Both the position numbers and the translations under genes were made by a program. DNA of 64,000 bases from a virus: the IMG/VR virus record IMGVR_UViG_3300021091_005821, positions 1 through 64,000 of that record; one strand, written 5' to 3'. Within the stretch, counting starts at the first letter, position 1. Each line of letters starts with the position of its first letter. Below the pieces are notes generated by a model, which saw only the letters and a program-made list of their open reading frames with translations, ran no database searches and had not been told where the DNA came from. Below are positions 1-9,391 of this stretch, in pieces.

Positions 1-748
1 CCTGGAAGCCCAAGAAATTGTTGAAACCGCCTGCGGTGTTGAAAAAGCCAGCATTGTATCCCAAGAAATTGTTGCTACTGCCTGTGGTGTTAATTCTACC
101 GGCGCAACTTCCACCAAAAAAATTGTTATTACCAGTAGTAATATTATGACCAGCACTTAACCCAATAGCTATATTGCTTACCCCGCTTGTTTTAAATGCA
201 TCAATACCGCTATTACCCATGAATAGATTTGATCCACCGCGAGAGGTAATAAGATATTTTCCGTCTACATAAATGTCTATTGCGCTTAGTACTGGTGTAC
301 TGAGAGGGCCAGTCATTGTATCACCAGAAATATGAACAAAATTGGTATTTACAAAGTTTAAACTTGCCCCGGAAAGATAATTAGCGCTATTTGTTACTAA
401 GTTGGTATAGGCAACATTCCATTGATCACTATAACCGCCAGATGCAAATATTACACTATTAGTACTAAGAGACCCGGTATCTGAAACTGTTAATAGCGTA
501 AATCCTGAAATATCATTAACAGAAAAAAGTGTACCTGAAACAATATCATTAATAGTTAAAAGATTGCCGTAATTACCTTCTACATTAAAGCGTTCTGAAC
601 TTGAAGCAGTACTAACGATAGTTAACCCACCATCTTTAGTATAAGATATTCGAGCAGAACTAGAAAGAGGCGGTAAATAATCACTACCTTTAGAGACTAG
701 CCTACTAAATGATATATTTCCAGACCCTGGTGTAATTAATGTATTCAT
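1..748 (-). CDS. Tail fibre protein, N-terminal part (cut by window edge)
   Basis: The ATG is at 746-748 and about 249 codons are present before the gene runs off the left edge. The N terminus (MNTLITPGSG) resembles that of the long fibre at 1474-5304 (ILITPGKGS), which suggests a shared attachment module. The visible C-terminal part has repeated NNFLGYNAG-like motifs, the same beta-roll type seen in the fibre at 53727-56405 and in YadA-like trimeric heads. I infer a trimeric tail fibre or fibre-associated protein. The receptor-binding end is not visible. Confidence 0.75.
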   Translation of the reverse strand, partial: MNTLITPGSGNISFSRLVSKGSDYLPPLSSSARISYTKDGGLTIVSTASSSERFNVEGNYGNLLTINDIVSGTLFSVNDISGFTLLTVSDTGSLSTNSVIFASGGYSDQWNVAYTNLVTNSANYLSGASLNFVNTNFVHISGDTMTGPLSTPVLSAIDIYVDGKYLITSRGGSNLFMGNSGIDAFKTSGVSNIAIGLSAGHNITTGNNNFFGGSCAGRINTTGSSNNFLGYNAGFFNTAGGFNNFLGFQ

Positions 749-768
749 TTAATTATAATATATTTAAA

Positions 769-1473
769 TTATATACCGTATCTTCCCTTAAATGCAAAAT
801 AATTGGTCGCAATATCGTCTATGGATAAAGCTGTATTAAACGCTAAAACTTGAGCTACATTATAGCTCATACCTGTTGTATTAGTTCCGTTCACATTAGC
901 AAATAATGTCCAGTAGCTTATTGTCAACGGTATAGGAAATACTAGTGTTACGTTTTTCCATGTATTAACTAAAGGCCCGGAAAATAATAATTCCTGGGCA
1001 AAAAAGTCATTATTTCCTATCCAAATGCCATTATAATAACTATCAGTACCATCTAAACCTGGTCCATAACCGTTGCTATTAATATATGTGTCAGCAATAT
1101 TTGAATTTGAGTCAAAAAAGTATGGATTTGACCCTTCTGTGCCTGCAGTATTATTTTTTTTAATCCAAAAAGAAATTGTACGTATAGTCTTATTGGTTGT
1201 ATAAGATGTTTTTAAATAGCTAGCAAGACTTGATGTTGATGTAGTTTCGATACTTTTTATAATTGTATTATCGCCCCGTGTAAAACTTAACTGAGGAGCA
1301 GTAGCACCAAAACTTACTGAACCAACCAAATCTGTACTATTATCTGATAAAGAAAGCAAATCTTTCCATCTTAAATTGTTATTAAAATTTGGCCCTATAC
1401 TTTTTATATTAAGAACATCATAATACCCAATTAGACCGTTGCTTAATACAGTCGAATTTATATTAATAGCCAT
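769..1473 (-). CDS. LamG/concanavalin-like virion lectin domain protein
   Basis: This 234-residue protein starts with a GLIGYYD motif and ends with FNTALSIDDIATNYFAFKGRYGI-type sequence, the usual start and end of phage concanavalin A-like (LamG) jelly-roll proteins. Between them are TISFWIKK and WKNVTLVF beta strands. It probably binds glycan on the cell or decorates a tail fibre. The stop of the upstream fibre gene abuts its ATG (TAA-ATG), and a strong GGAGGT ribosome site lies inside the end of that gene, so the pair is translationally coupled. Confidence 0.7.
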   Translation of the reverse strand: MAININSTVLSNGLIGYYDVLNIKSIGPNFNNNLRWKDLLSLSDNSTDLVGSVSFGATAPQLSFTRGDNTIIKSIETTSTSSLASYLKTSYTTNKTIRTISFWIKKNNTAGTEGSNPYFFDSNSNIADTYINSNGYGPGLDGTDSYYNGIWIGNNDFFAQELLFSGPLVNTWKNVTLVFPIPLTISYWTLFANVNGTNTTGMSYNVAQVLAFNTALSIDDIATNYFAFKGRYGI

Positions 1474-4400
1474 TTATACCTCCACTTGCAACGGAGGAAT
1501 ATCTTTTCTTATAGCACTAAATGACCAGAAAAACTTGTATGGTTTTTTAAATAAAGTAAAGTGTTTTTTTACTACAAAATTACTTGCATATGGATCTTGA
1601 GATACATTTATACTATCAACCCATAGTTTTTTACTATGTTTATAACCTGTTAGCTGTACATTAAAATCATCTGTTCTAACTAAATGAGGTACATAATTGG
1701 GTAATTCAATCACTACGCTATCGTTTTCTATAATACCGCTTCCAGTCAAACGAATTCCATGATAGGGTGACTCTAGAGACCCATATTGCAAATGCATACC
1801 AGGTTTAGATGGATGCTTAATATAGAATGACTTGGTTTCGGCTGCAATATGATTATAATAGCCAGTTGTACCACTTATATCACCATTAACATGCAGGGTA
1901 TAAGATGGTGTATTTGTACGAATACCAACCCTCTCGTTAGCACCGTCAGCAAATATTAAAGAGTTATTACCTAAATTAAAGTTAGGTTTAACTACAAAGT
2001 TACCACTGCTAACAGCAGCGCTCAATCCTTTATTGACAGTCAGTGTACCGCCGTCGCCATTGTTCGGGTCTGCAGGATCAATTGCAATAATACCACCTGA
2101 TACCTTTAAGAATATTGCACTAGCCTCGTCTTGATCTAGCCAACCTGAGCTATTTTGGTACATTGAAGTGTATACACTATCCCAGTTGGCGCTATTTTGT
2201 GAAGACGATGTATAAACACTATCCCAATCAGCTGAGTTGTTGGTTACTGAAGTATACGTACTATCCCAATTAGCTGAATTATTGGTTACTGAAGTATACG
2301 TACTATTCCAGTTGGCGCTATTTTGTGAAGAACTAGTATATACTGAATTCCAGTTGGCACTATTTGTTTTGCTAGAACTATATACGCTATCCCAATTAGC
2401 ACTATTTTGAGAAGAACTAGTATAAGTGGAATCCCAATTAGCTGAGTTATTTTTGGAAGATGTGTATACTGAATCCCAATTAGCACTATTTTGAGAAGAA
2501 CTAGTATAAGTGGAATCCCAATTAGCTGAGTTATTTTTGGAAGATGTATAAACAGAGTCCCAATTAGCACTATTTTGAGAAGAACTAGTATAAGTAGAAT
2601 CCCAATTAGCACTATTTTGAGAAGAACTAGTATAAGTGGAATCCCAATTAGCACTATTTTGAGAAGAACTAGTATAAGTGGAATCCCAATTAGCACTATT
2701 TTGAGAAGAACTAGTATAAGTGGAATCCCAATTAGCTGAGTTATTTTTGGAAGATGTATAAACAGAGTCCCAATTAGCTGAGTTATTTTTGGAAGATGTA
2801 TATACACTATTCCAGTTAGCTGAGTTATTCTTGGAAGATGTATAAACAGAGTCCCAATTGGCACTATTATTCTTGGAAGATGTATAAACAGAGTCCCAAT
2901 TGGCACTATTATTCTTAGAAGATGTATATACACTATCCCAGTTAGCTGAGTTGTTGGTTACTGAAGTATATGTAGAGTCCCAATTGGCACTATTATTTTT
3001 AGAAGATGTATAAACACTATCCCAGTTAGCGCTATTATTTTTGGTAGAGGTATATGTTGAATCCCAATTGGCGCTGTTATTCTTAGAAGATGTATATACA
3101 CTATCCCAATTAGCTGAATTATTTTTTACTGAAGTGTATGTACTATCCCAATTAGCTGAGTTAGTTTTTACTGAGGAATAAGTACTATCCCAATTAGCAC
3201 TATTAGTTGCTAATACCGTGCTTGCACTTCCACCAGAACCCCAGGAAGCAGAGTTTATATAAACATTTGTATATATATCATTACCTGTTATTTTATCGAA
3301 GAATAAATCCCATAAATCAGTGCTTGAACCATTAACACCGCCCGGGGGCACTGATGATAAGAATTTACCAGTAGTGTAGATACTACCGGTTGCACTAATT
3401 TCTCCTACAACAGATAATGTTTTGTTAGGGAATGAGGTTTTAATACCGATAACACCATCAGGATCTTGACCTAGCGTATATTTTGCATCTCCAATATGAA
3501 GAGCTTCTATACCATCTGCATCATAAAAAGAGGCTATATCGCCCGGGCCTGGACCCTGCTTAACAAATAGTGCAGGCCCTTGACCAGTATTAATAACGGA
3601 CAAAGCGCTTGTAGACGTAAAAATAGTGCTTGCAAAGGTGGCACTTCCTGTTACAAATAAATTATTACCAACCACTAAATCGTGTTGAATATTAACATCA
3701 CCGTAAATAGTACCACCGGAAACTTTAAAATATAAGGTATTAGCCTCAAACTCATCTAACCATGCCGCGCTACTATATTGCATTTGAGTATATACTGAAT
3801 TCCAGCTACTGCTTGTCTGTGAAGAGCTTGTATATACACTATCCCAACTGGCACTATTATTCTTGGAGGATGTGTAAACAGAGTCCCAATTGGCACTATT
3901 ATTCTTAGAAGATGTGTAAACAGAGTCCCAATTGGCACTATTATTCTTGGAAGATGTATATGTTGAATCCCAATTAGCTGAGTTATTAATGGAAGATGTA
4001 TAAACAGAGTCCCAATTAGCTGAGTTATTAATGGAAGATGTATAAACAGAGTCCCAATTAGCTGAGTTATTTTTGGAAGATGTATATACACTATTCCAGT
4101 TAGCTGAGTTATTTTTGGAAGATGTATATGTTGAATCCCAATTAGCACTATTATTCTTGGAAGATGTATAAACACTATCCCAATTAGCTGAGTTATTTTT
4201 GGAAGATGTATAGACACTATCCCAGTTAGCTGAGTTGTTGGTTACTGAAGTATATGTAGAGTCCCAATTGGCACTATTATTCTTGGAAGATGTGTATACA
4301 CTATCCCAATTGGCACTATTATTCTTGGAAGATGTGTATACACTATCCCAATTGGCACTATTATTCTTGGAAGATGTATAGACACTATCCCAGTTAGCGC

Positions 4401-5304
4401 TATTATTCTTAGAAGATGTATAGACACTATCCCAATTGGCACTATTATTCTTAGAAGATGTATATGTTGAATCCCAATTGGCGCTATTTTGTGAAGATGA
4501 GGTGTAGGTTGAATCCCAATCAGCTGAGTTGTTGGTTACTGAAGTATATGTAGAGTCCCAATTAGCGCTATTTTGTGAAGCCGAGGTGTAGGTTGAATCC
4601 CAATTGGCACTATTATTCTTGGAAGATGTGTATACACTATCCCAATTGGCACTATTATTCTTAGAAGATGTGTAAACAGAGTCCCAATTGGCACTATTAT
4701 TCTTGGAAGATGTGTATACACTATCCCAATTGGCACTATTATTCTTGGAAGATGTATAAACACTATCCCAGTTAGCTGAGTTGTTGGTTACTGAAGTATA
4801 TGTAGAGTCCCAATTAGCGCTATTTTGTGAAGCCGAGGTGTAGGTTGAATCCCAATTGGCACTATTATTCTTGGAAGATGTATATGTTGAATCCCAATTA
4901 GCTGAGTTAGTTTTTACCGAGGAATAAGTACTATCCCAATTAGCACTGTTAGCTGCTAATACCGTGCTTGCACTTCCACCAGAACCCCAGGAAGCAGATT
5001 CTGCATTAGTTGTTGTGTAAACTGACCCCCAGTAATTACTATTTTGACCGGGATAATCTGGTGCAAGACCTGGATAATTAGAATAAATTATTTTTGCACT
5101 TAAAGAGTTTGTAGCTATAACATTTCCTGCACTAACGAAAACGGTTGCAGTTGGATAAATCGGAGTATGAAATCCTAATCCCCCATTACTATCGTATAAG
5201 ATTTCTATTGCAGACCCAGTATTAGTTTTTGTCGAGGCACCAGCAACACTTTTATCAAAAAATATAGATCCCTTGCCAGGAGTTATAAGTATGTTCTGAC
5301 TCAC
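1474..5304 (-). CDS. Long tail fibre with >50 copies of a 14-residue repeat
   Basis: This is a 1276-residue fibre. After an N-terminal region of about 105 residues come about 28 repeats of consensus NSANWDSVYTSSKN. A globular module follows (ALSVINTGQGPALFV, DADGIEALHIG, GVIGIKTSFPN), then about 25 more repeats, and a C-terminal domain with KSFYIKHP, LQYGSLESPYHG and FFWSFSAIRKDI motifs. The fibre at 5318-8008 has the same end domain. The aromatic W/Y spacing suggests a rigid trimeric rod. The start is GTG, with a CATAAATA late-type box ending 4 bases before it. Repeat number is likely to vary between relatives. Receptor specificity is unknown. Confidence 0.85.
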   Translation of the reverse strand: MSQNILITPGKGSIFFDKSVAGASTKTNTGSAIEILYDSNGGLGFHTPIYPTATVFVSAGNVIATNSLSAKIIYSNYPGLAPDYPGQNSNYWGSVYTTTNAESASWGSGGSASTVLAANSANWDSTYSSVKTNSANWDSTYTSSKNNSANWDSTYTSASQNSANWDSTYTSVTNNSANWDSVYTSSKNNSANWDSVYTSSKNNSANWDSVYTSSKNNSANWDSVYTSSKNNSANWDSTYTSASQNSANWDSTYTSVTNNSADWDSTYTSSSQNSANWDSTYTSSKNNSANWDSVYTSSKNNSANWDSVYTSSKNNSANWDSVYTSSKNNSANWDSVYTSSKNNSANWDSTYTSVTNNSANWDSVYTSSKNNSANWDSVYTSSKNNSANWDSTYTSSKNNSANWNSVYTSSKNNSANWDSVYTSSINNSANWDSVYTSSINNSANWDSTYTSSKNNSANWDSVYTSSKNNSANWDSVYTSSKNNSASWDSVYTSSSQTSSSWNSVYTQMQYSSAAWLDEFEANTLYFKVSGGTIYGDVNIQHDLVVGNNLFVTGSATFASTIFTSTSALSVINTGQGPALFVKQGPGPGDIASFYDADGIEALHIGDAKYTLGQDPDGVIGIKTSFPNKTLSVVGEISATGSIYTTGKFLSSVPPGGVNGSSTDLWDLFFDKITGNDIYTNVYINSASWGSGGSASTVLATNSANWDSTYSSVKTNSANWDSTYTSVKNNSANWDSVYTSSKNNSANWDSTYTSTKNNSANWDSVYTSSKNNSANWDSTYTSVTNNSANWDSVYTSSKNNSANWDSVYTSSKNNSANWDSVYTSSKNNSANWNSVYTSSKNNSANWDSVYTSSKNNSANWDSTYTSSSQNSANWDSTYTSSSQNSANWDSTYTSSSQNSANWDSTYTSSSQNSANWDSVYTSSKNNSANWDSTYTSSSQNSANWDSVYTSSKNNSANWDSTYTSSSQNSANWDSVYSSSKTNSANWNSVYTSSSQNSANWNSTYTSVTNNSANWDSTYTSVTNNSADWDSVYTSSSQNSANWDSVYTSMYQNSSGWLDQDEASAIFLKVSGGIIAIDPADPNNGDGGTLTVNKGLSAAVSSGNFVVKPNFNLGNNSLIFADGANERVGIRTNTPSYTLHVNGDISGTTGYYNHIAAETKSFYIKHPSKPGMHLQYGSLESPYHGIRLTGSGIIENDSVVIELPNYVPHLVRTDDFNVQLTGYKHSKKLWVDSINVSQDPYASNFVVKKHFTLFKKPYKFFWSFSAIRKDIPPLQVEV
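2145..3215 (-). repeat. Second in-frame array of 42-bp repeats (about 25 units)
   Basis: About 25 tandem 42-bp units each encode NSANWD-S-(V/T)-YTS followed by SKN, SSQ or VTN. Units differ at synonymous and a few coding positions, so the array is old or under repeated gene conversion rather than a fresh expansion. It lies in the C-terminal half of the fibre. Confidence 0.9.
3765..4960 (-). repeat. First in-frame array of 42-bp repeats (about 28 units)
   Basis: About 28 tandem 42-bp units encode the N-terminal rod of the fibre. They have the same consensus as the second array and are separated from it by one globular module of about 170 residues. Both arrays open with the same variant (TYSSVKT), which suggests one array arose by duplication of the other. 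Confidence 0.9.
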
Positions 5305-5317
5305 TATTTATTTATGA

Positions 5318-8008
5318 TTATACTTCCGTTTTTAGGTCAGGAATATCTTTTCTAATAGCGGTAAATGACCAAAAGAATTCGTATAACTTGTTTTTATTCA
5401 AAATGTTGTGTTTTCTGCCTATAACCACGCAGTTTTTGTCGATATCTATATTCTTCACATATAGCTGCTGGGTATGATTAATGTTGGTAATTTGTACGTT
5501 TACTCCTTCTAATTTTACTAAACTTTTAATATAGGGTGGAAGTTCAATACAACATTCTATACCTATGGCCGCCTTTCCTGTAAGGCGAACACCGTGATAA
5601 GGTGACTCAAGTGAGCCGTATTGTAGGTGTTTGTTTGTATCTTCGGGATGTATAATATAAAATGATTTCGTTGCGGCAGCTATATGGCTAAAATAACCTG
5701 TACCACCTACATTAATATCATCCGTTACTGTAACCGCACTTAAAAGTACATTATTTGTTGAAAGGAAGTGAGTTGTTACATAAATGCTGCTCGTTGTATT
5801 CCATGAAGTATAAACGCTATTCCAGCTTCCACTATTTTGAGAAGATGAGGTGTATACACTATTCCAGTTGCTGGAATTATTTTCTACCGAAGTGTATACA
5901 GAATTCCAATTATTGCTATTTCCATTGGCAACTGTTATCGAGCCGTTTGCACTTATAGACCCACTTACTGTTAGTTCTGTTATTGGATTACTTGTATTAA
6001 TACCAATTTTACCGCCACTGCCAGGTTGTGCATTTCCAACATGTAATACCTCAATACCATCCCCGTCTACAAATGATGCTACAGGGTGGGGTCCCGCTGC
6101 TTGGTATACGTACAGTGCAGGGCCTTGACCAATATTAATAACTGAAAGAGCACTTGTAGTGGAAAATACCGTATTAACAAAATAAGCATCTCCTAACGCG
6201 GTCAAATTGCCGAATACTGTCAAATTGTTGTTTACTGATAGATTACCGGTAATGACTCCCCCAGTTAAAGGAAGAAAATTAGTTTTTGTATAATTTTGTG
6301 TATAGGCTTGATAATCATTTTTAATAGATAAAAGTGAAACAGTATTGCCACCAGTTATAGATAAATCATATGTTAATGGTGCCCAAGAAAGATATTGAAT
6401 ATAGGTGTTAGAGCCAAACACATCTAGTAGATCTACCCCTGCAGATAAAATGCTTGTTGTGACATTCAAATCACCGTCTTGTACAGCATTGCCTATAAAA
6501 AGAGTATCTTCTGGTATAATAAGCGTATTACCAACAGCTGACAGTGTAACATTACCTAGATAAATAGAGCTGTCGCTCACATATAAATCTTTCCATCGTT
6601 TTGTTGGAGAACCTAAACTATATATATCTGTGGTGCAAGGTAATAAATCTCCACATATATTAAATGACCCGTTTACTTGTAACTCTCCGTTGACTGTTAA
6701 ATCACCGTTCATTGTGCCGCCGTTAGCATATTGAACAGCTACTGACCCGCCACCACCACCTATGCTTGCTGCAAATTTTTTTGCCTCTCTTAACGCCACT
6801 TCAACTGCTTTATCTACATATTTTTTTATACCATCTCTGATTTTATTAGTATTTTCTGCTTGCTCGACTAATTGAGCAATTTTTTCATCTATTTCGGTAG
6901 TCTTTTCAAAATCTTGCTTAAGCTTCTCTACTATGTATTCATCTAAACTCTTTTTAGAATTCTTTTTGAACTCTGTAGAAAAGTCTCTTTTGAATGTTTC
7001 TAGCTTTAACTGTATATTTTCCCATATTAATTTTTCTACTTCGGTTGCAGCTTCTATAACAACTGACTGCTTTTGAAGTTCTTCTTGTTTTTGGTATAAT
7101 ATTTTTTGTTGCTCTTTTAATTGTGTTTCTAATAACCGCGCCTTTTGTATTGCCTTAGCGTATTGTTGTTTTTTTTCTATTAATTCTGTATCTTCTGTTA
7201 TTATTGAATCTACAGTCTTTTCCTCTTCTGTAATGTCTGCCGGAATGTATGGGGTACCTGTAAATTTTACATATGTTTTTGTTTCATTATCTAAGGTTTT
7301 TAAATTAAACATTGATATAGGAGTATCTTCATTTTCAACTACAATAATTTTAAATTGTATCTTGTGATATAGATCACCATTTTCAAATAGTAGATCAACA
7401 TAGATATATTTGTCGTTTTGCTCAACTGAATACTCGCTTATAAGTTCTGCATCAGCGGTTTTAAAAATACCTACATTAAAAAGTTTATCTTCGAATGAGC
7501 TACAAAAAAAGATATTTTCTACTTCATCGCTCTCCATTAATGTCATGGGAACAGAGCTGTTTATCGCTACATCATATAGTTCACCTACTTTAAGTGGTCT
7601 GTATACCTTGGGATATTCTATTGGTGGCAGAGGAGCTGGCTCTTCAATTATCTCTCTCTCTAAAACCTCTACTGGTAATTTTTCCTCTACAATTTTAGGT
7701 AATATTTTATTTTTTATAGGTTTAGTATAAGATGGATTAAATGTAGAACTAATATTGCTATCAGAAACAACGATTTTAAATTCCACTTCTTTATAAAGAG
7801 TATCTCCTAACTGTACATTTACTTTAGTAAATTTTTCACCATTTTCTTCATAATACTCTAAAAGTAAATCACTATTATCTGTGCTAAAAAGCCCTACGTT
7901 AAAAAAATGTTCGGTAACTGATTTGCAATAGATAACATTTTCTTTTTTACTATCTACAAGTAACGCGAACGAAATTCTGTCATTAAATGTAACTGTCTGT
8001 AAGCTCAC
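5318..8008 (-). CDS. Tail fibre with duplicated N-terminal domain and coiled coil
   Basis: This is an 896-residue protein. The first 250 residues hold two tandem related domains (FFNVGLFSTDNSDLL...FKIVV and LFNVGIFKTADAELI...FKIIV). A charged coiled coil spans about 265-415, followed by GGGGG and fibre modules (ALSVINIGQGPALYV, DGDGIEVLHVG), a few NNWNSVYTS repeats, and the KSFYI...QYGSLESPYHG...FTAIRKDI end domain shared with the neighbouring long fibre. The likely start is GTG at 8006-8008. The coiled coil suggests a trimeric shaft. I infer a tail-fibre component close to the baseplate. Confidence 0.8.
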   Translation of the reverse strand: MSLQTVTFNDRISFALLVDSKKENVIYCKSVTEHFFNVGLFSTDNSDLLLEYYEENGEKFTKVNVQLGDTLYKEVEFKIVVSDSNISSTFNPSYTKPIKNKILPKIVEEKLPVEVLEREIIEEPAPLPPIEYPKVYRPLKVGELYDVAINSSVPMTLMESDEVENIFFCSSFEDKLFNVGIFKTADAELISEYSVEQNDKYIYVDLLFENGDLYHKIQFKIIVVENEDTPISMFNLKTLDNETKTYVKFTGTPYIPADITEEEKTVDSIITEDTELIEKKQQYAKAIQKARLLETQLKEQQKILYQKQEELQKQSVVIEAATEVEKLIWENIQLKLETFKRDFSTEFKKNSKKSLDEYIVEKLKQDFEKTTEIDEKIAQLVEQAENTNKIRDGIKKYVDKAVEVALREAKKFAASIGGGGGSVAVQYANGGTMNGDLTVNGELQVNGSFNICGDLLPCTTDIYSLGSPTKRWKDLYVSDSSIYLGNVTLSAVGNTLIIPEDTLFIGNAVQDGDLNVTTSILSAGVDLLDVFGSNTYIQYLSWAPLTYDLSITGGNTVSLLSIKNDYQAYTQNYTKTNFLPLTGGVITGNLSVNNNLTVFGNLTALGDAYFVNTVFSTTSALSVINIGQGPALYVYQAAGPHPVASFVDGDGIEVLHVGNAQPGSGGKIGINTSNPITELTVSGSISANGSITVANGNSNNWNSVYTSVENNSSNWNSVYTSSSQNSGSWNSVYTSWNTTSSIYVTTHFLSTNNVLLSAVTVTDDINVGGTGYFSHIAAATKSFYIIHPEDTNKHLQYGSLESPYHGVRLTGKAAIGIECCIELPPYIKSLVKLEGVNVQITNINHTQQLYVKNIDIDKNCVVIGRKHNILNKNKLYEFFWSFTAIRKDIPDLKTEV

Positions 8009-8059
8009 ATGTTATTTAACGAATATAATATAGGATCTAGGTATTATAGTGTAGTAATA

Positions 8060-8067
8060 TATAAATA
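8060..8067 (+). promoter_or_regulatory. T4-late-type promoter box TATAAATA
   Basis: This is an exact TATAAATA, the T4 late promoter consensus, ending 5 bases before the ATG at 8073. With T4 spacing, transcription would start at or next to the ATG, giving a leaderless message. Confidence 0.55.
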
Positions 8068-8072
8068 TTTAC

Positions 8073-8438
8073 ATGCATGCAGCTATTCAAGATTTGCTTC
8101 AAATGCAGAACCAGTTTCGCGTACTTCATTGGCAGACAAAAAGTTATGCTGCTCATAAAGCGTTTGGTAAGGCATATAAAGCCTTGGACGGTTTAATTGA
8201 CAATTTTGTTGAGACGGCTCTCGGAAGAAATGATGCTGATTTTAGTAATGGGAGTCTGGATATAAAGCTATTTGATATAAAAGAAATTGATCTGACAACA
8301 ATATTAGACACATACAGAAGTTATCTTCAAGAAATAACCAATAAGCTAAACCCACAAACTGATTCTGATTTATTGAATATAAGGGATGAAATTCTAGGTG
8401 TTATAAACCACACGAACTATCTGCTTAAGTTAAAATAA
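8073..8438 (+). CDS. DUF5856/Dps-like ferritin-fold small protein
   Basis: This 121-residue, probably all-helical protein starts MHAAIQDLLQMQNQFRVLHWQTKSY. The LHWQT motif followed by AHKA and LDGLIDNFVE resembles phage and large-virus proteins annotated DUF5856, which recall the first helices of Dps/ferritin-like proteins. Metal binding or DNA protection is only a guess. It stands alone on the plus strand between two minus-strand blocks and ends 1 base before the end of queF (convergent). Confidence 0.6.
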   Translation: MHAAIQDLLQMQNQFRVLHWQTKSYAAHKAFGKAYKALDGLIDNFVETALGRNDADFSNGSLDIKLFDIKEIDLTTILDTYRSYLQEITNKLNPQTDSDLLNIRDEILGVINHTNYLLKLK

Positions 8439-8439
8439 C

Positions 8440-9357
8440 TTACTGTCTTGCGGTTTTTGTAAAGTACTTAAACTCGTCAATAAGAGCCTTGTCTAGTAGA
8501 TCGTATCTACTCGCTCTCGTCGGATTAATATCTATACCACCGCGTCTAACATATAGACAACTTACAACTAACTCTTCTGGATTAAACTTATTAAATAGTC
8601 TCATATAAATGGTCTCACAAATCTCTTCATGAAAATGACATTCGTCTCTAAAAGAAACAATATACTGAAGCAACGAGGTAGGATTAATTTCGTATTTCCC
8701 CTTATAGTGAATATAAACATCACCCCAATCTGGTTGGGAAGTGACTCTGCAGTTTGACTTAAGAAGAGCAGAATGGAATCTTTGAACTTTAGGCTCTAAT
8801 GCTTCTATACCACTAAGAATATCTGGATTTTCAGTATACGATATTGGTTTAATATACGTAACATCTATACCATTTTCTAAAGTAGGATAATCTTTATTGC
8901 AAAATACTGGTTGATAGAAAACATCATCACTAACATCCTTAGCTAGACGAACACAAACCTTGACATCGGTTTCTAACAATGTGGATAGGTCACGCGCAAT
9001 AGTGCTTTGCAACTCATTAAGAATCTGAATAATATTTCCCTTGAATACTTGCATGTTAAAGGAATTCATGTATAGCTTAATTGATTTACTCTCTACAATA
9101 TAATGGTTTTTGCAAGGATATACAATCTTAGCAATGGCAGCAATTGGCATGCCCTCGTTCGTAAGGCATGATACCTCATACGCATTCCAAATATCAAAGC
9201 CACTAAAAGGTGCATCATCATCATTAATGTTCAAATGTTTACGGTTATTAATTCTTGGCTCACGTACTAGAAGTGAAGGATCATATGTTGACTTGTAGCC
9301 AGTAATTCTACCTAAATGTTTGGAAATATTGCTATTATCTAAAACTGTATTACTCAT
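8440..9357 (-). CDS. queF: QueF: NADPH-dependent preQ0 reductase
   Basis: This 305-residue protein fits the long, tandem T-fold QueF class. It shows the substrate motif ESKSIKLYMNSFN (Glu89), the catalytic SNCRVTSQPDWGD (Cys203, Asp210) and FHEE (His243-Glu244). QueF reduces the nitrile of 7-cyano-7-deazaguanine to the aminomethyl group of preQ1. It ends the cassette begun by the DpdA-like gene, 14 bases after the kinase gene. It also has its own TTGATT-N16-TATAAT promoter ending 6 bases before its ATG. No preQ0 synthesis genes are in the window, so preQ0 must come from the host or from genes elsewhere. Confidence 0.92.
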   Translation of the reverse strand: MSNTVLDNSNISKHLGRITGYKSTYDPSLLVREPRINNRKHLNINDDDAPFSGFDIWNAYEVSCLTNEGMPIAAIAKIVYPCKNHYIVESKSIKLYMNSFNMQVFKGNIIQILNELQSTIARDLSTLLETDVKVCVRLAKDVSDDVFYQPVFCNKDYPTLENGIDVTYIKPISYTENPDILSGIEALEPKVQRFHSALLKSNCRVTSQPDWGDVYIHYKGKYEINPTSLLQYIVSFRDECHFHEEICETIYMRLFNKFNPEELVVSCLYVRRGGIDINPTRASRYDLLDKALIDEFKYFTKTARQ

Positions 9358-9363
9358 TAGTAT

Positions 9364-9391
9364 ATTATATATTATTTTGTATAAAAATCAA
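9364..9391 (-). promoter_or_regulatory. Sigma70-like promoter of queF
   Basis: TTGATT (9386-9391), a 16-base spacer and TATAAT (9364-9369) on the minus strand, 6 bases before the queF ATG. It overlaps the end of the upstream kinase gene, so queF can be transcribed separately. The message would be leaderless or nearly so. Confidence 0.6.

Noticed and set aside
2286-4763. Several alternative-frame open frames (215, 153, 66 and 75 codons) on the minus strand within the fibre gene
   Set aside because: They are out-of-frame readings of the 42-bp repeats. Since the unit is a multiple of three, any stop-free frame stays open. The main frame gives a coherent fibre.
2145-4960. CRISPR-like array
   Set aside because: Units are directly adjacent 42-bp coding repeats in frame, with no unique spacers and no cas genes.
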